From positions 1 through 12,542 of the forward strand of contig JAFGLK010000446.1 of assembly GCA_016928125.1 (NCBI GenBank): a stretch of 12,542 nt of DNA. The letters run 5' to 3'. The notes under the pieces were generated by a model. That model was given only the letters and a program-made list of their open reading frames with translations, was not told the origin of the DNA and ran no database searches. Below, piece by piece: positions 5,422 to 12,542 of the stretch. Source of the stretch: Anaerolineae bacterium (GTDB taxonomy: Bacteria; Chloroflexota; Anaerolineae; UBA1429). Made by a program: the position numbers and the translations under genes. Every line of letters begins with the position of its first letter. Within the stretch, counting starts at the first letter, position 1.

Positions 5422-6395
5422 GCACTTCGTCGGACAGTATGGCGATCGGTGACCTGCCGGCGAGCGGGCGCCTGGCTCAGCCAGGCTGGCGCGAGATGGG
5501 GCTGGGCGCGCACCTTGAGACCACCTGGGCCTTCATCTGCGGTCTTGTGGCCTCTGGGGGCATCGAGTGGCTCCCGGGCAAGAGCTTGCATGCTCTGACC
5601 CTGTGGCTCGCGGTCGATGTTGTGCTCGGCTTCTCTCTGCAGCATTGGTGCCGATTCAGAGCCTGGCTGCATGAGAGCGGCGAGCGCCAGGGCGATGCGC
5701 AAGGCCCGATCTCGATTCCGTACGCCTTGCCGGGCTCTCCTGGAGGGCGGTGGGCCGCCTGGGTGAATCGCTCTCTGGCTGTCTTCTGTTCTGAGCAAAA
5801 GCGGCCTTGGCTCATCCGCGACGCTTTGGCCATCATCCTGGGGATCCTGGTCGCCGCTGTTCTGGCGACCTATGTGGGGCCCAAGATGCTGGGCGCTCTG
5901 GGCCTGGGTGTGGTCGGGTGGGCGTTGATGGCCTTGCTGTCGCGCCAGCCTGTGCCCAAACGCTCGGCGTCAAGGGAGGGGATGTCGAGGGGCAAGGTCG
6001 ACCTCTTCCCAGTACGGGCTCTGGCCCTGCGCGTCTTTCTGGCCTGGCTGATGGCGCACGCGATCCTGGCGCCGTGGCAGCCCCACAGCGTCGGTTTGGC
6101 CGCCTTGTTCGCCGTACTGGTCTATCTGCGCAGGCGCCAGCGTGACGGGGAGCAGCGGGCAGCCTTGTGGCTCTCTCGCGCGGTCTGGGCGTTGGCCCTG
6201 TTGGCCCTGCTTATCGCTCGCCAGCCCATTGTGGCCGTGGTCGTGGCCAGTTGTGCTCTGGGCAGCGATCTGGTGCTGAGCGGCGTTTGGCGCGAGGCAT
6301 CGCAGGACATCGCGCGCCAGAGCATCTGGTCTGGTCATTTGGCCTGGTTTGTGGCGGCGATGATCACCGCCGCAGCGGCGACGTTCTGGGGCTAG
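5418..6395 (+). CDS. Polytopic membrane protein, family not recognised
   Basis: This 325-residue protein has about seven to nine hydrophobic segments. The clearest are near residues 57-76, 135-152, 157-175, 199-218, 223-237, 252-266, 269-287 and 304-324. Basic stretches lie between them (178-193 and 238-247, the latter RRRQRDG), suggesting cytoplasmic loops by the positive-inside rule. The hydrophilic N-terminal 30 residues have no signal peptide. A soluble loop of about 55 residues (78-132) holds a PYALPGSPGGRWAAW segment. I recognise no catalytic motif. The next gene, a membrane-anchored methyltransferase, follows after 9 nt, so the two probably act together at the membrane; substrate and role are unknown. 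The ATG at 5418 is the first in frame. Confidence 0.75.
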   Translation: MSTSSDSMAIGDLPASGRLAQPGWREMGLGAHLETTWAFICGLVASGGIEWLPGKSLHALTLWLAVDVVLGFSLQHWCRFRAWLHESGERQGDAQGPISIPYALPGSPGGRWAAWVNRSLAVFCSEQKRPWLIRDALAIILGILVAAVLATYVGPKMLGALGLGVVGWALMALLSRQPVPKRSASREGMSRGKVDLFPVRALALRVFLAWLMAHAILAPWQPHSVGLAALFAVLVYLRRRQRDGEQRAALWLSRAVWALALLALLIARQPIVAVVVASCALGSDLVLSGVWREASQDIARQSIWSGHLAWFVAAMITAAAATFWG

Positions 6396-6404
6396 GTTGG
6401 GCTG

Positions 6405-7133
6405 ATGAATGCGCTGCTGATCGTCGTCCTGGTGGTGCTGGGCGGGGCCCTCGCCTATTGGCTTTTGATCACAACCGAGGGCACCTATCTCGGGGTCCGC
6501 GTCGTGGCTCTGTTGTATGATTGGTCCGCTAAGCGCTATGATGAGATCAAGGCTGTTCGCTATATCGATGAGGCGCTCTTTATCGGGATGCCTCTGATGG
6601 AGGCTCTGACGTCGGCTCCGAGGGCGAGAGTCCTGGATGTCGCCACCGGCACGGCCCGAGTGCCGCTGGCCCTACTCAAACACTCTGAGCGGGGCGCAGG
6701 ACACACGGACGGCTTGATCGTGGGGCTAGATCGCTCCACCGGGATGTTGGCCCGGGCCCGCGCGGCCCTCGAGGCAGAGGGGCACCAGGTTACGTTGGTC
6801 TTGGGCGACGGCGCCGCCCTCGGTTTTGACGACGCCAGCTTTGATGCCGTCACTTGCCTCGAGGCGCTCGAGTTCATGACCTCCGGCGAGCGCGTTGTGG
6901 CCGAGATGGTGCGGGTCGTCAAGCCGGGGGGTGTTCTGTTGCTCTCGAATCGGGTTGGCGTCGAGTCACATCTCTTTCCAGGTCGCGTGGCTGGCCGGGG
7001 CAAGCTGGAGCAGACGCTGCAACGAGCGGGCCTGGCCCACATACGCTCCCAGCGCTGGCAAGTGCACTATGATCTGGTGTGGGCGCGCAAGCCAGAGGCG
7101 GCCGAGCGACTGCTCGGTCTACAGCAAACGTAG
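6405..7133 (+). CDS. Membrane-anchored class I SAM-dependent methyltransferase
   Basis: The protein has 242 residues. Residues 3-22 are a single hydrophobic segment (IVVLVVLGGALAYWLLI), followed by a linker with YDWSAKRYDEIK (38-49), a pattern also seen at the front of UbiE-like methyltransferases. The SAM-binding domain shows motif I VLDVATGTARV (76-86), an acidic residue ending strand 2 in VGLDRS (106-111), motif II GDGAALGFDDASFDAV (134-149), and VKPGGVLLLSN (172-182). The C-terminal lobe has YDLVWARKP (222-230). A membrane anchor suggests a lipid, quinone or cell-envelope substrate; this is an inference. It follows the polytopic membrane protein by 9 nt, and its stop codon overlaps the ribosome-binding site of argF, so it lies within the operon. 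Confidence 0.85.
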   Translation: MNALLIVVLVVLGGALAYWLLITTEGTYLGVRVVALLYDWSAKRYDEIKAVRYIDEALFIGMPLMEALTSAPRARVLDVATGTARVPLALLKHSERGAGHTDGLIVGLDRSTGMLARARAALEAEGHQVTLVLGDGAALGFDDASFDAVTCLEALEFMTSGERVVAEMVRVVKPGGVLLLSNRVGVESHLFPGRVAGRGKLEQTLQRAGLAHIRSQRWQVHYDLVWARKPEAAERLLGLQQT

Positions 7134-7144
7134 GAGTACAAGGC

Positions 7145-8068
7145 ATGAAGCGGGATTACCTGAGCCTGGCCGATTTCTCGCCTTCAGGGCTTCAGTCGTT
7201 GCTCGACTTGGCGCTGGCGCTCAAGCGCGAGAGAGCTGGGGGCGGGAATGCCCCGGTGCTGCGCGACAAGACCCTGGCGATGATCTTTCAGAAGCCCTCC
7301 CTGCGCACGCGCGTGTCGTTTGAGGTGGCGATGAGCCACCTGGGCGGGCGCGCACTCTACCTTTCGCCCGACGAGATCCGGCTGGGCGTCCGCGAGAGCA
7401 TTCCCGATGTGGCTCGCGTGCTCAGCCGTTATGTGGACGCCATCATGGCGCGGGTGTATGCGCATGAAGATGTGCTCACGTTGGCGCAATGGGCCTCCGT
7501 GCCCGTGATCAATGGCCTCTCCGACTTGAACCATCCCTGCCAGGGCCTGACGGATCTGCTCACCATCTACGAGAAGCTGGGGCGGCTCAAAGGCGTCACG
7601 CTGGCCTACCTCGGGGATGGCAACAACACCTTGACCTCGTTGCTCTTTGGCGGCGCGTTGGCCGGCATGCGTGTGGTCGCCTCCTCGCCTGCGGGATATG
7701 AAGCCTCGGCGGAGGTGCTGAGGCAGGCCCGAGCACTGGCGGGCGCCAGCGGCGCCGCGATCGAGCTCGTGGCTTCGCCTCAGGAGGCCGTCCGAGGCGC
7801 AGATGTGATCTACACCGATACGTGGACGAGCATGGGGCAGGAAGCCGAGGCGGCGGCGCGCCGCAACGTCTTCCCGCCTTATCAGATCAATGCGCAGCTG
7901 CTGGCCGCCGCACCGAGCGGGGTGGGCGTCATGCACTGTCTGCCGGCTCATCGGGGTGAGGAGATCACGGACGAGATTGCCGATGGCCCCCGGTCGTGGC
8001 TCTTTGATCAGGCCGAGAACAGGCTCCATGCGCAGAAGGCGATTCTTGTGAGTCTCTTGGGGGAATAG
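7145..8068 (+). CDS. argF: Ornithine carbamoyltransferase
   Basis: The enzyme transfers the carbamoyl group of carbamoyl phosphate to ornithine, giving citrulline in arginine biosynthesis in the cytoplasm. The protein has 307 residues, normal for the family. The carbamoyl-phosphate loop is SLRTR (52-56) inside FQKPSLRTRVSFE. HPCQ is at 130-133, the ornithine loop DTWTSMGQE at 225-233 (the SMG that separates ornithine from aspartate transcarbamoylases), and HCLPAHRG at 264-271. The Leu in SLRTR replaces the Thr of the E. coli enzyme but is common in Thermus- and Chloroflexota-type enzymes. The start at 7145 has AGGAG at 7132-7136 overlapping the preceding stop; the open frame upstream is inside the methyltransferase gene. 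No other arginine gene is nearby. cdaA follows after 6 nt. Confidence 0.96.
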   Translation: MKRDYLSLADFSPSGLQSLLDLALALKRERAGGGNAPVLRDKTLAMIFQKPSLRTRVSFEVAMSHLGGRALYLSPDEIRLGVRESIPDVARVLSRYVDAIMARVYAHEDVLTLAQWASVPVINGLSDLNHPCQGLTDLLTIYEKLGRLKGVTLAYLGDGNNTLTSLLFGGALAGMRVVASSPAGYEASAEVLRQARALAGASGAAIELVASPQEAVRGADVIYTDTWTSMGQEAEAAARRNVFPPYQINAQLLAAAPSGVGVMHCLPAHRGEEITDEIADGPRSWLFDQAENRLHAQKAILVSLLGE

Positions 8069-8074
8069 CTCGCG

Positions 8075-8932
8075 GTGGCCAACGTCTTTTGGATCATGTC
8101 CAAAATCGATCTGCGGAATGTCATCGACATCCTGCTTGTGGCCGGCATCATCTATGCTCTGCTGTGGATGGTGCGCGGCACCCAGGCTGTTCAGCTCTTG
8201 CGCGGCGTCATTCTGTTGGCCCTGATCGTGTCTCTATTCGGGGTGATCGCCAAGCTGACGGCCTTTACCTGGCTGCTGGAGAACAGCGGCCGGGCCTTGC
8301 TGGTGGTGGTGGCCATCATCCTGCAGCCAGAGCTGCGTCGGGCGCTGGACCGATTGGGCCGGGCTGGCGGTCTGGCCATGTGGACCGGGAATGAGGCCGA
8401 GGTTGAGCGGGTCATCAATGAGGTGAGCGCGGCGTCTCGGCGTCTCTCGGAGCGACGTCACGGGGCGTTGATCGTCCTGGAACGGGAGACTGGCCTGCAG
8501 GATCATGTCGAGACGGGCGTCACGATCGATAGCCGTGTCGATGCCGATCTGCTGCAAACGATCTTTTTCCCCAACACCGCGCTCCACGATGGCGCGGTGA
8601 TTATCCGAGGCGATCGTATCGTGGCCGCCGCTTGTGTGTTGCCCCTCGCCGAGACGATCCCCTCGGATACCCACCTGGGGACGCGCCACCGCGCCGCCGT
8701 GGGCATCACGGAGCAGACGGACGCCATCGCCGTGGTGGTCTCTGAGGAGACGGGCATCATCTCCATGGCGCGCCACGGGCGCATTGTCAGGCATCTCGAT
8801 CAGCGGCGACTGGCCTCCTTGCTGCAGTCGTTGCTGCGGCCCAGTCGGGCCCGCAGAAGAGGGATGGCCGGCCTGTTCGGGAGAGGAAAGGGTGGGCGCC
8901 AAGCCGATGAGGGCGCGTCCGATCGTGGCTAG
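8075..8932 (+). CDS. cdaA: Diadenylate cyclase CdaA
   Basis: CdaA makes the second messenger c-di-AMP from two ATP at the membrane. The protein has 285 residues. Three N-terminal membrane helices lie at about 15-33, 39-58 and 73-84. A linker helix (104-126) is followed by the DAC domain (about 128-240). The catalytic motifs are D172-G173-A174 in NTALHDGAVII and R204-H205-R206 in LGTRHRAAVGI. SEETGIIS (223-230) is also typical. A basic tail (256-275) follows. The start codon is GTG at 8075, with a G-rich ribosome-binding stretch about 11 nt upstream. The in-frame ATG at 8096 is possible, but it would cut the conserved WIMSKID lead-in and has no ribosome-binding site. The gene lies 6 nt after argF and directly before its usual partner cdaR. 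Confidence 0.95.
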   Translation: MANVFWIMSKIDLRNVIDILLVAGIIYALLWMVRGTQAVQLLRGVILLALIVSLFGVIAKLTAFTWLLENSGRALLVVVAIILQPELRRALDRLGRAGGLAMWTGNEAEVERVINEVSAASRRLSERRHGALIVLERETGLQDHVETGVTIDSRVDADLLQTIFFPNTALHDGAVIIRGDRIVAAACVLPLAETIPSDTHLGTRHRAAVGITEQTDAIAVVVSEETGIISMARHGRIVRHLDQRRLASLLQSLLRPSRARRRGMAGLFGRGKGGRQADEGASDRG

Positions 8933-8950
8933 AGAGATAGGGTTCGCGTG

Positions 8951-10435
8951 ATGAAGAGACTGAGAGACAACCTCGGCACCGCTCTGCTCGCCGTGATCCT
9001 GTCGCTGATCATCTGGGTCAATGCGACCTATCAGGCTGATCCGCCAGAGGAGCGGGTGGTGGAGAATGTGCCCATCGTGGTGGTCAACGCGCCATCCGGT
9101 TTCCAGGCCGTCAACGAGCCGGCCACCGCCGTCACGCTAGAGGTGAGAGCCTTTCAGTCGAGCTGGAACAATCTAAAGCGCGACGACTTTAGCGTCTCGG
9201 CCGACTGGTCCGGGCTGGGCGCTGGATCGCACACGGTGAACCTTGCGTGGCGCTCCTCGGATCCCACGGTGACCATTCTGAACGTGTATCCAAGGCAGCA
9301 GACGGTGGTGCTAGAGCCGATCAAGCGCGAGAGTCGAGAGGTGGTGCTCGACTTGCGCGACGCGGAGACGGTGCCTCTCGGCTATCGCGTGGGCACGCCC
9401 GACATCTCGCCCGACCTTGTGGTGGTAGAGGGCCCCGCCTCGCTCGTGGATCGTGTCAGTCGGACATCGGTCAGCCTATCGCTGCTCAACCAGGACGAGT
9501 CAGTGGAGGCCATTCTGGAGGTCCGCCCGCTAGACGTGGATGGCCGAGACGTCAGGGGCGTCAAGCTCACGCCCTCGACGGTGACGGTCCAGGTCGCCAT
9601 CGAGAGACGCCAGAACTATCGCGAGGTGGCGATCCGGGTGCGGACGACGGGGCAGCCCGCGCGCGGGTATTTCGTCAGCGGCGTCAACGTCCTACCCGCC
9701 ACGGTGACAGTCGTCGGCCCACCCAGCGTCATCGAGTCGATGGGCGGATTGGTGGACGCACAGGGAGAGATCGACATCTCCGGTGCGACGCGCATGATCG
9801 CCGACAACATGACCCTGAGTCTGCCCGAGGGCGTCTCGGTAGTGGGCTCACAGGAGGGACAGACTTTCAGTGTGCTCGCTACCGTGGAGATTGACGCGGT
9901 CACGGGTGGCAGCACAGTCGAGCTGCCCGTCAAGACGAAAAAGCTGCAGGAAGGATTGCTCGCGCGCCTCTCCGTGCCGATGGTGGATGTGATCGTCACT
10001 GGCCCTGCCGTGCTTCTGGATGAGCTTGAGACCGATCTGCTCGACGCCTATGTGGACCTCGCTGGCCTGGGCCTGGGCATTCATCAGGTGGCGCCGCGTG
10101 TGGACATCCTTGTGGCGCAGGATTCACAACTGCGCGCGCTGACGGTGAAAGACATCTCGCCCAAGTTCATTGAGGTGACAATTGTCGAGGTGCCCACGGT
10201 CACGCCGACGCTCGCCATCGAGCGCACGGCCACGCCGAGGATCACACCGACGGGCACGCTCACGCTGACGGCCACGGTCTCGGCCACCGAGACGATCACG
10301 GCCGAGGTCGGGACGCCGGCCGGCGTCCCGATGACGCCTACCTTGACATCCACGGCCGCCCTGGTTGATGTGCCGACGCGAGAGCCGACTGAGGGGCCAT
10401 CGCCTGAAGATAGCACGCCTACGCCTCAGCAGTAG
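8951..10435 (+). CDS. cdaR: YbbR-repeat protein CdaR, regulator of diadenylate cyclase
   Basis: The protein has 494 residues from the ATG at 8951; a GTG immediately upstream at 8948 would add one residue. An N-terminal membrane anchor (about 8-24, LGTALLAVILSLIIWV) is followed by four YbbR-like repeats outside the membrane, at about 35-123, 128-217, 222-313 and 321-410. Repeats 2, 3 and 4 contain the family V-x-GP turn, as in VEGPASLVD, VVGPPSVIE and VTGPAVLLD. A low-complexity Thr/Pro-rich tail (415-494) ends the protein. CdaR proteins bind the membrane part of CdaA and modulate c-di-AMP synthesis; the gene order cdaA-cdaR is the standard one. The glmM that often follows in Firmicutes is absent and der comes next. 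The DNA for the tail contains a 24-bp perfect palindrome. Confidence 0.92.
   Translation: MKRLRDNLGTALLAVILSLIIWVNATYQADPPEERVVENVPIVVVNAPSGFQAVNEPATAVTLEVRAFQSSWNNLKRDDFSVSADWSGLGAGSHTVNLAWRSSDPTVTILNVYPRQQTVVLEPIKRESREVVLDLRDAETVPLGYRVGTPDISPDLVVVEGPASLVDRVSRTSVSLSLLNQDESVEAILEVRPLDVDGRDVRGVKLTPSTVTVQVAIERRQNYREVAIRVRTTGQPARGYFVSGVNVLPATVTVVGPPSVIESMGGLVDAQGEIDISGATRMIADNMTLSLPEGVSVVGSQEGQTFSVLATVEIDAVTGGSTVELPVKTKKLQEGLLARLSVPMVDVIVTGPAVLLDELETDLLDAYVDLAGLGLGIHQVAPRVDILVAQDSQLRALTVKDISPKFIEVTIVEVPTVTPTLAIERTATPRITPTGTLTLTATVSATETITAEVGTPAGVPMTPTLTSTAALVDVPTREPTEGPSPEDSTPTPQQ
10308..10331. repeat. 24-bp perfect palindrome inside the tail-coding part of cdaR
   Basis: Bases 10308-10331 equal their own reverse complement, centred on CCGG between 10319 and 10320. 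The mRNA could form a 10-bp GC-rich stem with a GGCC tetraloop. It codes for part of the Thr/Pro-rich tail (VGTPAGVP). No T-run follows, so it is not an intrinsic terminator. It may arise from the repetitive codon usage of the tail or act as a binding site. Confidence 0.8.
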
Positions 10436-10487
10436 AGGAGCTGATCTGCTCTCTAGACCAGACGAGCCTCCTATAGGGATGGAATAG

Positions 10488-11816
10488 ATGCCCCGAAAGC
10501 CACTGATCGCCCTGGTCGGGCGACCCAACGTAGGAAAATCGACGCTCTTCAATCGTCTGATCGGCGAGCGCCGGGCGATCGTGGAGGATTTGCCTGGCAC
10601 AACCCGCGATCGTCACTATGCCGACACCGAGTGGAATGGGTTGGTCTTCACGCTGATCGATACCGGCGGGCTGGTGCTTGGCGGCGCGGACGAGATCATC
10701 GAGCAGGTCCGCGCTCAGGCCCAGGTCGCGATCGATGAGGCCGACGTGATCGTGTTCCTGGTGGATATCGTGGACGGGCTAACGGGCGACGACCACGCCA
10801 TCGCTGATCTGCTGCGCCGCACAGCCAAGCCCATCATTCTGGCCGTGAACAAGGTGGATAACCTCAAGCGCGAGCTGAACATCCACGAGTTCTACGCCCT
10901 TGGCTTGGGCGATCCGCTGCCGGTCTCGGCCTCCAAAGGCCTGAATAGTGGCGAGTTGCTGGACCAGATCGTCGCGTCGTTGCCGCGCTTGGTGGAGGAA
11001 GACGAGGACGCGCCCGAGGCGCTGCATGTGGCGCTGGTCGGGCGCACCAATGTGGGCAAGTCCTCGCTGATCAACCGCTTTCTCGGCTATGAGCGGGTGA
11101 TCGTCAGCAGCACGCCGGGCACCACCCGCGATGCCGTGGATACCCGCATCCTGTACCATGGCCAGGAGATCGTGCTCATCGATACGGCCGGCATCCGCAG
11201 GCGCGGGCGCATTGAGGGCGGCGTGGAAAAGTATAGCGTGCTGCGCGCCCTGAAGGCCATCGCCCGAGCCGACGTGGTCCTGCTCTTGCTCGACGCGACC
11301 GAGGGCGTCACGGCCCAAGACACGCACATCGCGGGTTATATTCTGGAGGAGGCCAAGAGCGCGCTGGTCTTGGTCAACAAGTGGGATCTGGTTGAGAAGA
11401 ACAGCTACACCCACGCCCAGTATGAGGAGTATGTGCGCCGCGAGCTCAAGTTCATGCCCTATGTGCCGGTGATGTTCATCTCGGCCCTCACCGGCCAGCG
11501 GGTCAGCCAAGTGCTGGCCACCGCCCTGCGCATCCAGCAGGAGCGAACCACTCGTCTGTCGACCGCAAAGATCAACCACATCATTCGAGAGGCGACCGTG
11601 CGACGCTCTCCGCCCACCAAGGGTGGCAAGAAGCTACGCATCTACTATGGCACCCAGGTGGGGGTGTCACCGCCCACACTGGTCCTCTTTGTGAATGATC
11701 GCCGGCTGGTGCACTTTGGCTACCGACGCTATTTGGAGAATCAGATTCGCGCCCGCTATCCCTTTGAGGGCACGCCCATCCGGCTGCGTTTCAGGGATCA
11801 CGCGGAGCGGGAATGA
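10488..11816 (+). CDS. der: GTPase Der (EngA), ribosome assembly factor
   Basis: Der has two consecutive GTPase domains and a KH-like domain, and acts in maturation of the 50S subunit. The protein has 442 residues, normal length. GTPase 1 has G1 GRPNVGKS (11-18), switch region PGTTRDRHY (36-44), G3 DTGG (58-61) and G4 NKVD (121-124). GTPase 2 has GRTNVGKS (185-192), PGTTRDAVDT (210-219), DTAG (232-235) and NKWD (297-300). The KH-like domain (about 355-437) includes TKGGKKLRIYYGTQ. The linker (168-178) is acidic. The ATG at 10488 has a GGGATGG purine stretch about 6 nt upstream, and a 52-nt gap separates it from cdaR. I see no promoter or terminator in that gap, so cotranscription with cdaAR is plausible. 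Confidence 0.97.
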   Translation: MPRKPLIALVGRPNVGKSTLFNRLIGERRAIVEDLPGTTRDRHYADTEWNGLVFTLIDTGGLVLGGADEIIEQVRAQAQVAIDEADVIVFLVDIVDGLTGDDHAIADLLRRTAKPIILAVNKVDNLKRELNIHEFYALGLGDPLPVSASKGLNSGELLDQIVASLPRLVEEDEDAPEALHVALVGRTNVGKSSLINRFLGYERVIVSSTPGTTRDAVDTRILYHGQEIVLIDTAGIRRRGRIEGGVEKYSVLRALKAIARADVVLLLLDATEGVTAQDTHIAGYILEEAKSALVLVNKWDLVEKNSYTHAQYEEYVRRELKFMPYVPVMFISALTGQRVSQVLATALRIQQERTTRLSTAKINHIIREATVRRSPPTKGGKKLRIYYGTQVGVSPPTLVLFVNDRRLVHFGYRRYLENQIRARYPFEGTPIRLRFRDHAERE

Positions 11817-11821
11817 GGCCG

Positions 11822-11841
11822 CCGAGCCAGGTTCGGTTCGG
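11822..11841. terminator. Possible hairpin between the convergent der and miaB genes
   Basis: CCGAGCC (11822-11828) can pair with GGTTCGG (11835-11841), including one G-T wobble, around a 6-nt loop. It lies in the 33-nt gap between two converging stop codons, where a shared terminator is expected. There is no T-tract on either side, so the assignment is weak. Confidence 0.3.
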
Positions 11842-11849
11842 AGCGTGCC

Positions 11850-12542
<693 letters not shown>

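Noticed and set aside
7184..8029. 281-codon minus-strand frame opposite argF
   Set aside because: It mirrors the whole conserved argF gene; the translation is His/Arg/Gln-rich with no family resemblance.
8096..8098. ATG at 8096 as the start of cdaA
   Set aside because: No ribosome-binding site upstream, and it would remove the WIMSKID lead-in that resembles related CdaA proteins; the GTG at 8075 is preferred.
10472..10477. TATAGG as a -10 box for a separate der promoter
   Set aside because: No -35-like sequence at suitable spacing (CTCTCT), and the purine stretch there is better explained as the ribosome-binding site.
10779..11579. 266-codon minus-strand frame opposite der
   Set aside because: Shadow of the conserved GTPase gene; no ribosome-binding site and no recognisable protein.

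Overview
This 12.5 kb window is GC-rich bacterial chromosome. The gene set and style suggest a Chloroflexota bacterium, probably of the Anaerolineae type. Pointers are a four-domain S1 protein, a zinc-ribbon/cold-shock fusion, a CdaR with a Thr/Pro-rich tail, and an ornithine carbamoyltransferase with the SLRTR form of the carbamoyl-phosphate loop. The lineage is inferred from protein style; no rRNA gene is present. All genes are on the plus strand except a partial miaB at the right edge, which converges on der.

Left part (1-3300): a two-domain protein of 596 residues, a small DUF6429 protein and a Gfo/Idh/MocA oxidoreductase. The two-domain protein joins a PfkB-family (ribokinase-like) kinase to a domain resembling the DUF2419/Qng1 queuosine-5'-phosphate N-glycosylases. 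The glycosylase domain ends in four cysteines spaced almost as in the [4Fe-4S] loop of endonuclease III. Qng1 enzymes act on the nucleoside 5'-monophosphate, so a kinase fused to such a hydrolase could carry out two successive steps of queuosine (or related nucleoside) salvage in one polypeptide. This is the most interesting object in the window.

Middle part (3300-5300): an exact TTGACA-N17-TATAAT promoter, with small palindromes in its -35 and spacer, drives a leader of about 175 nt. It is followed by an S1-domain protein (four OB folds, acidic tail) and, 9 nt later, a zinc-ribbon plus cold-shock-domain protein. A clear intrinsic terminator closes this two-gene RNA-binding operon.

Right part (5300-11816): an extended -10 promoter precedes a tightly spaced run of genes. 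In order these are an unrecognised polytopic membrane protein, a membrane-anchored SAM methyltransferase, argF, cdaA (diadenylate cyclase), cdaR (YbbR-repeat regulator) and der (double-GTPase ribosome assembly factor). Gaps between them are 5-52 nt and there is no obvious internal terminator, so they may be cotranscribed. That would link membrane or lipid-type functions, arginine biosynthesis, c-di-AMP signalling and ribosome assembly. On the minus strand, the C-terminal 230 residues of MiaB run off the right edge.

No tRNA, rRNA, CRISPR array, insertion sequence or phage gene was found. The many long antisense ORFs are shadows of GC-rich codon usage.
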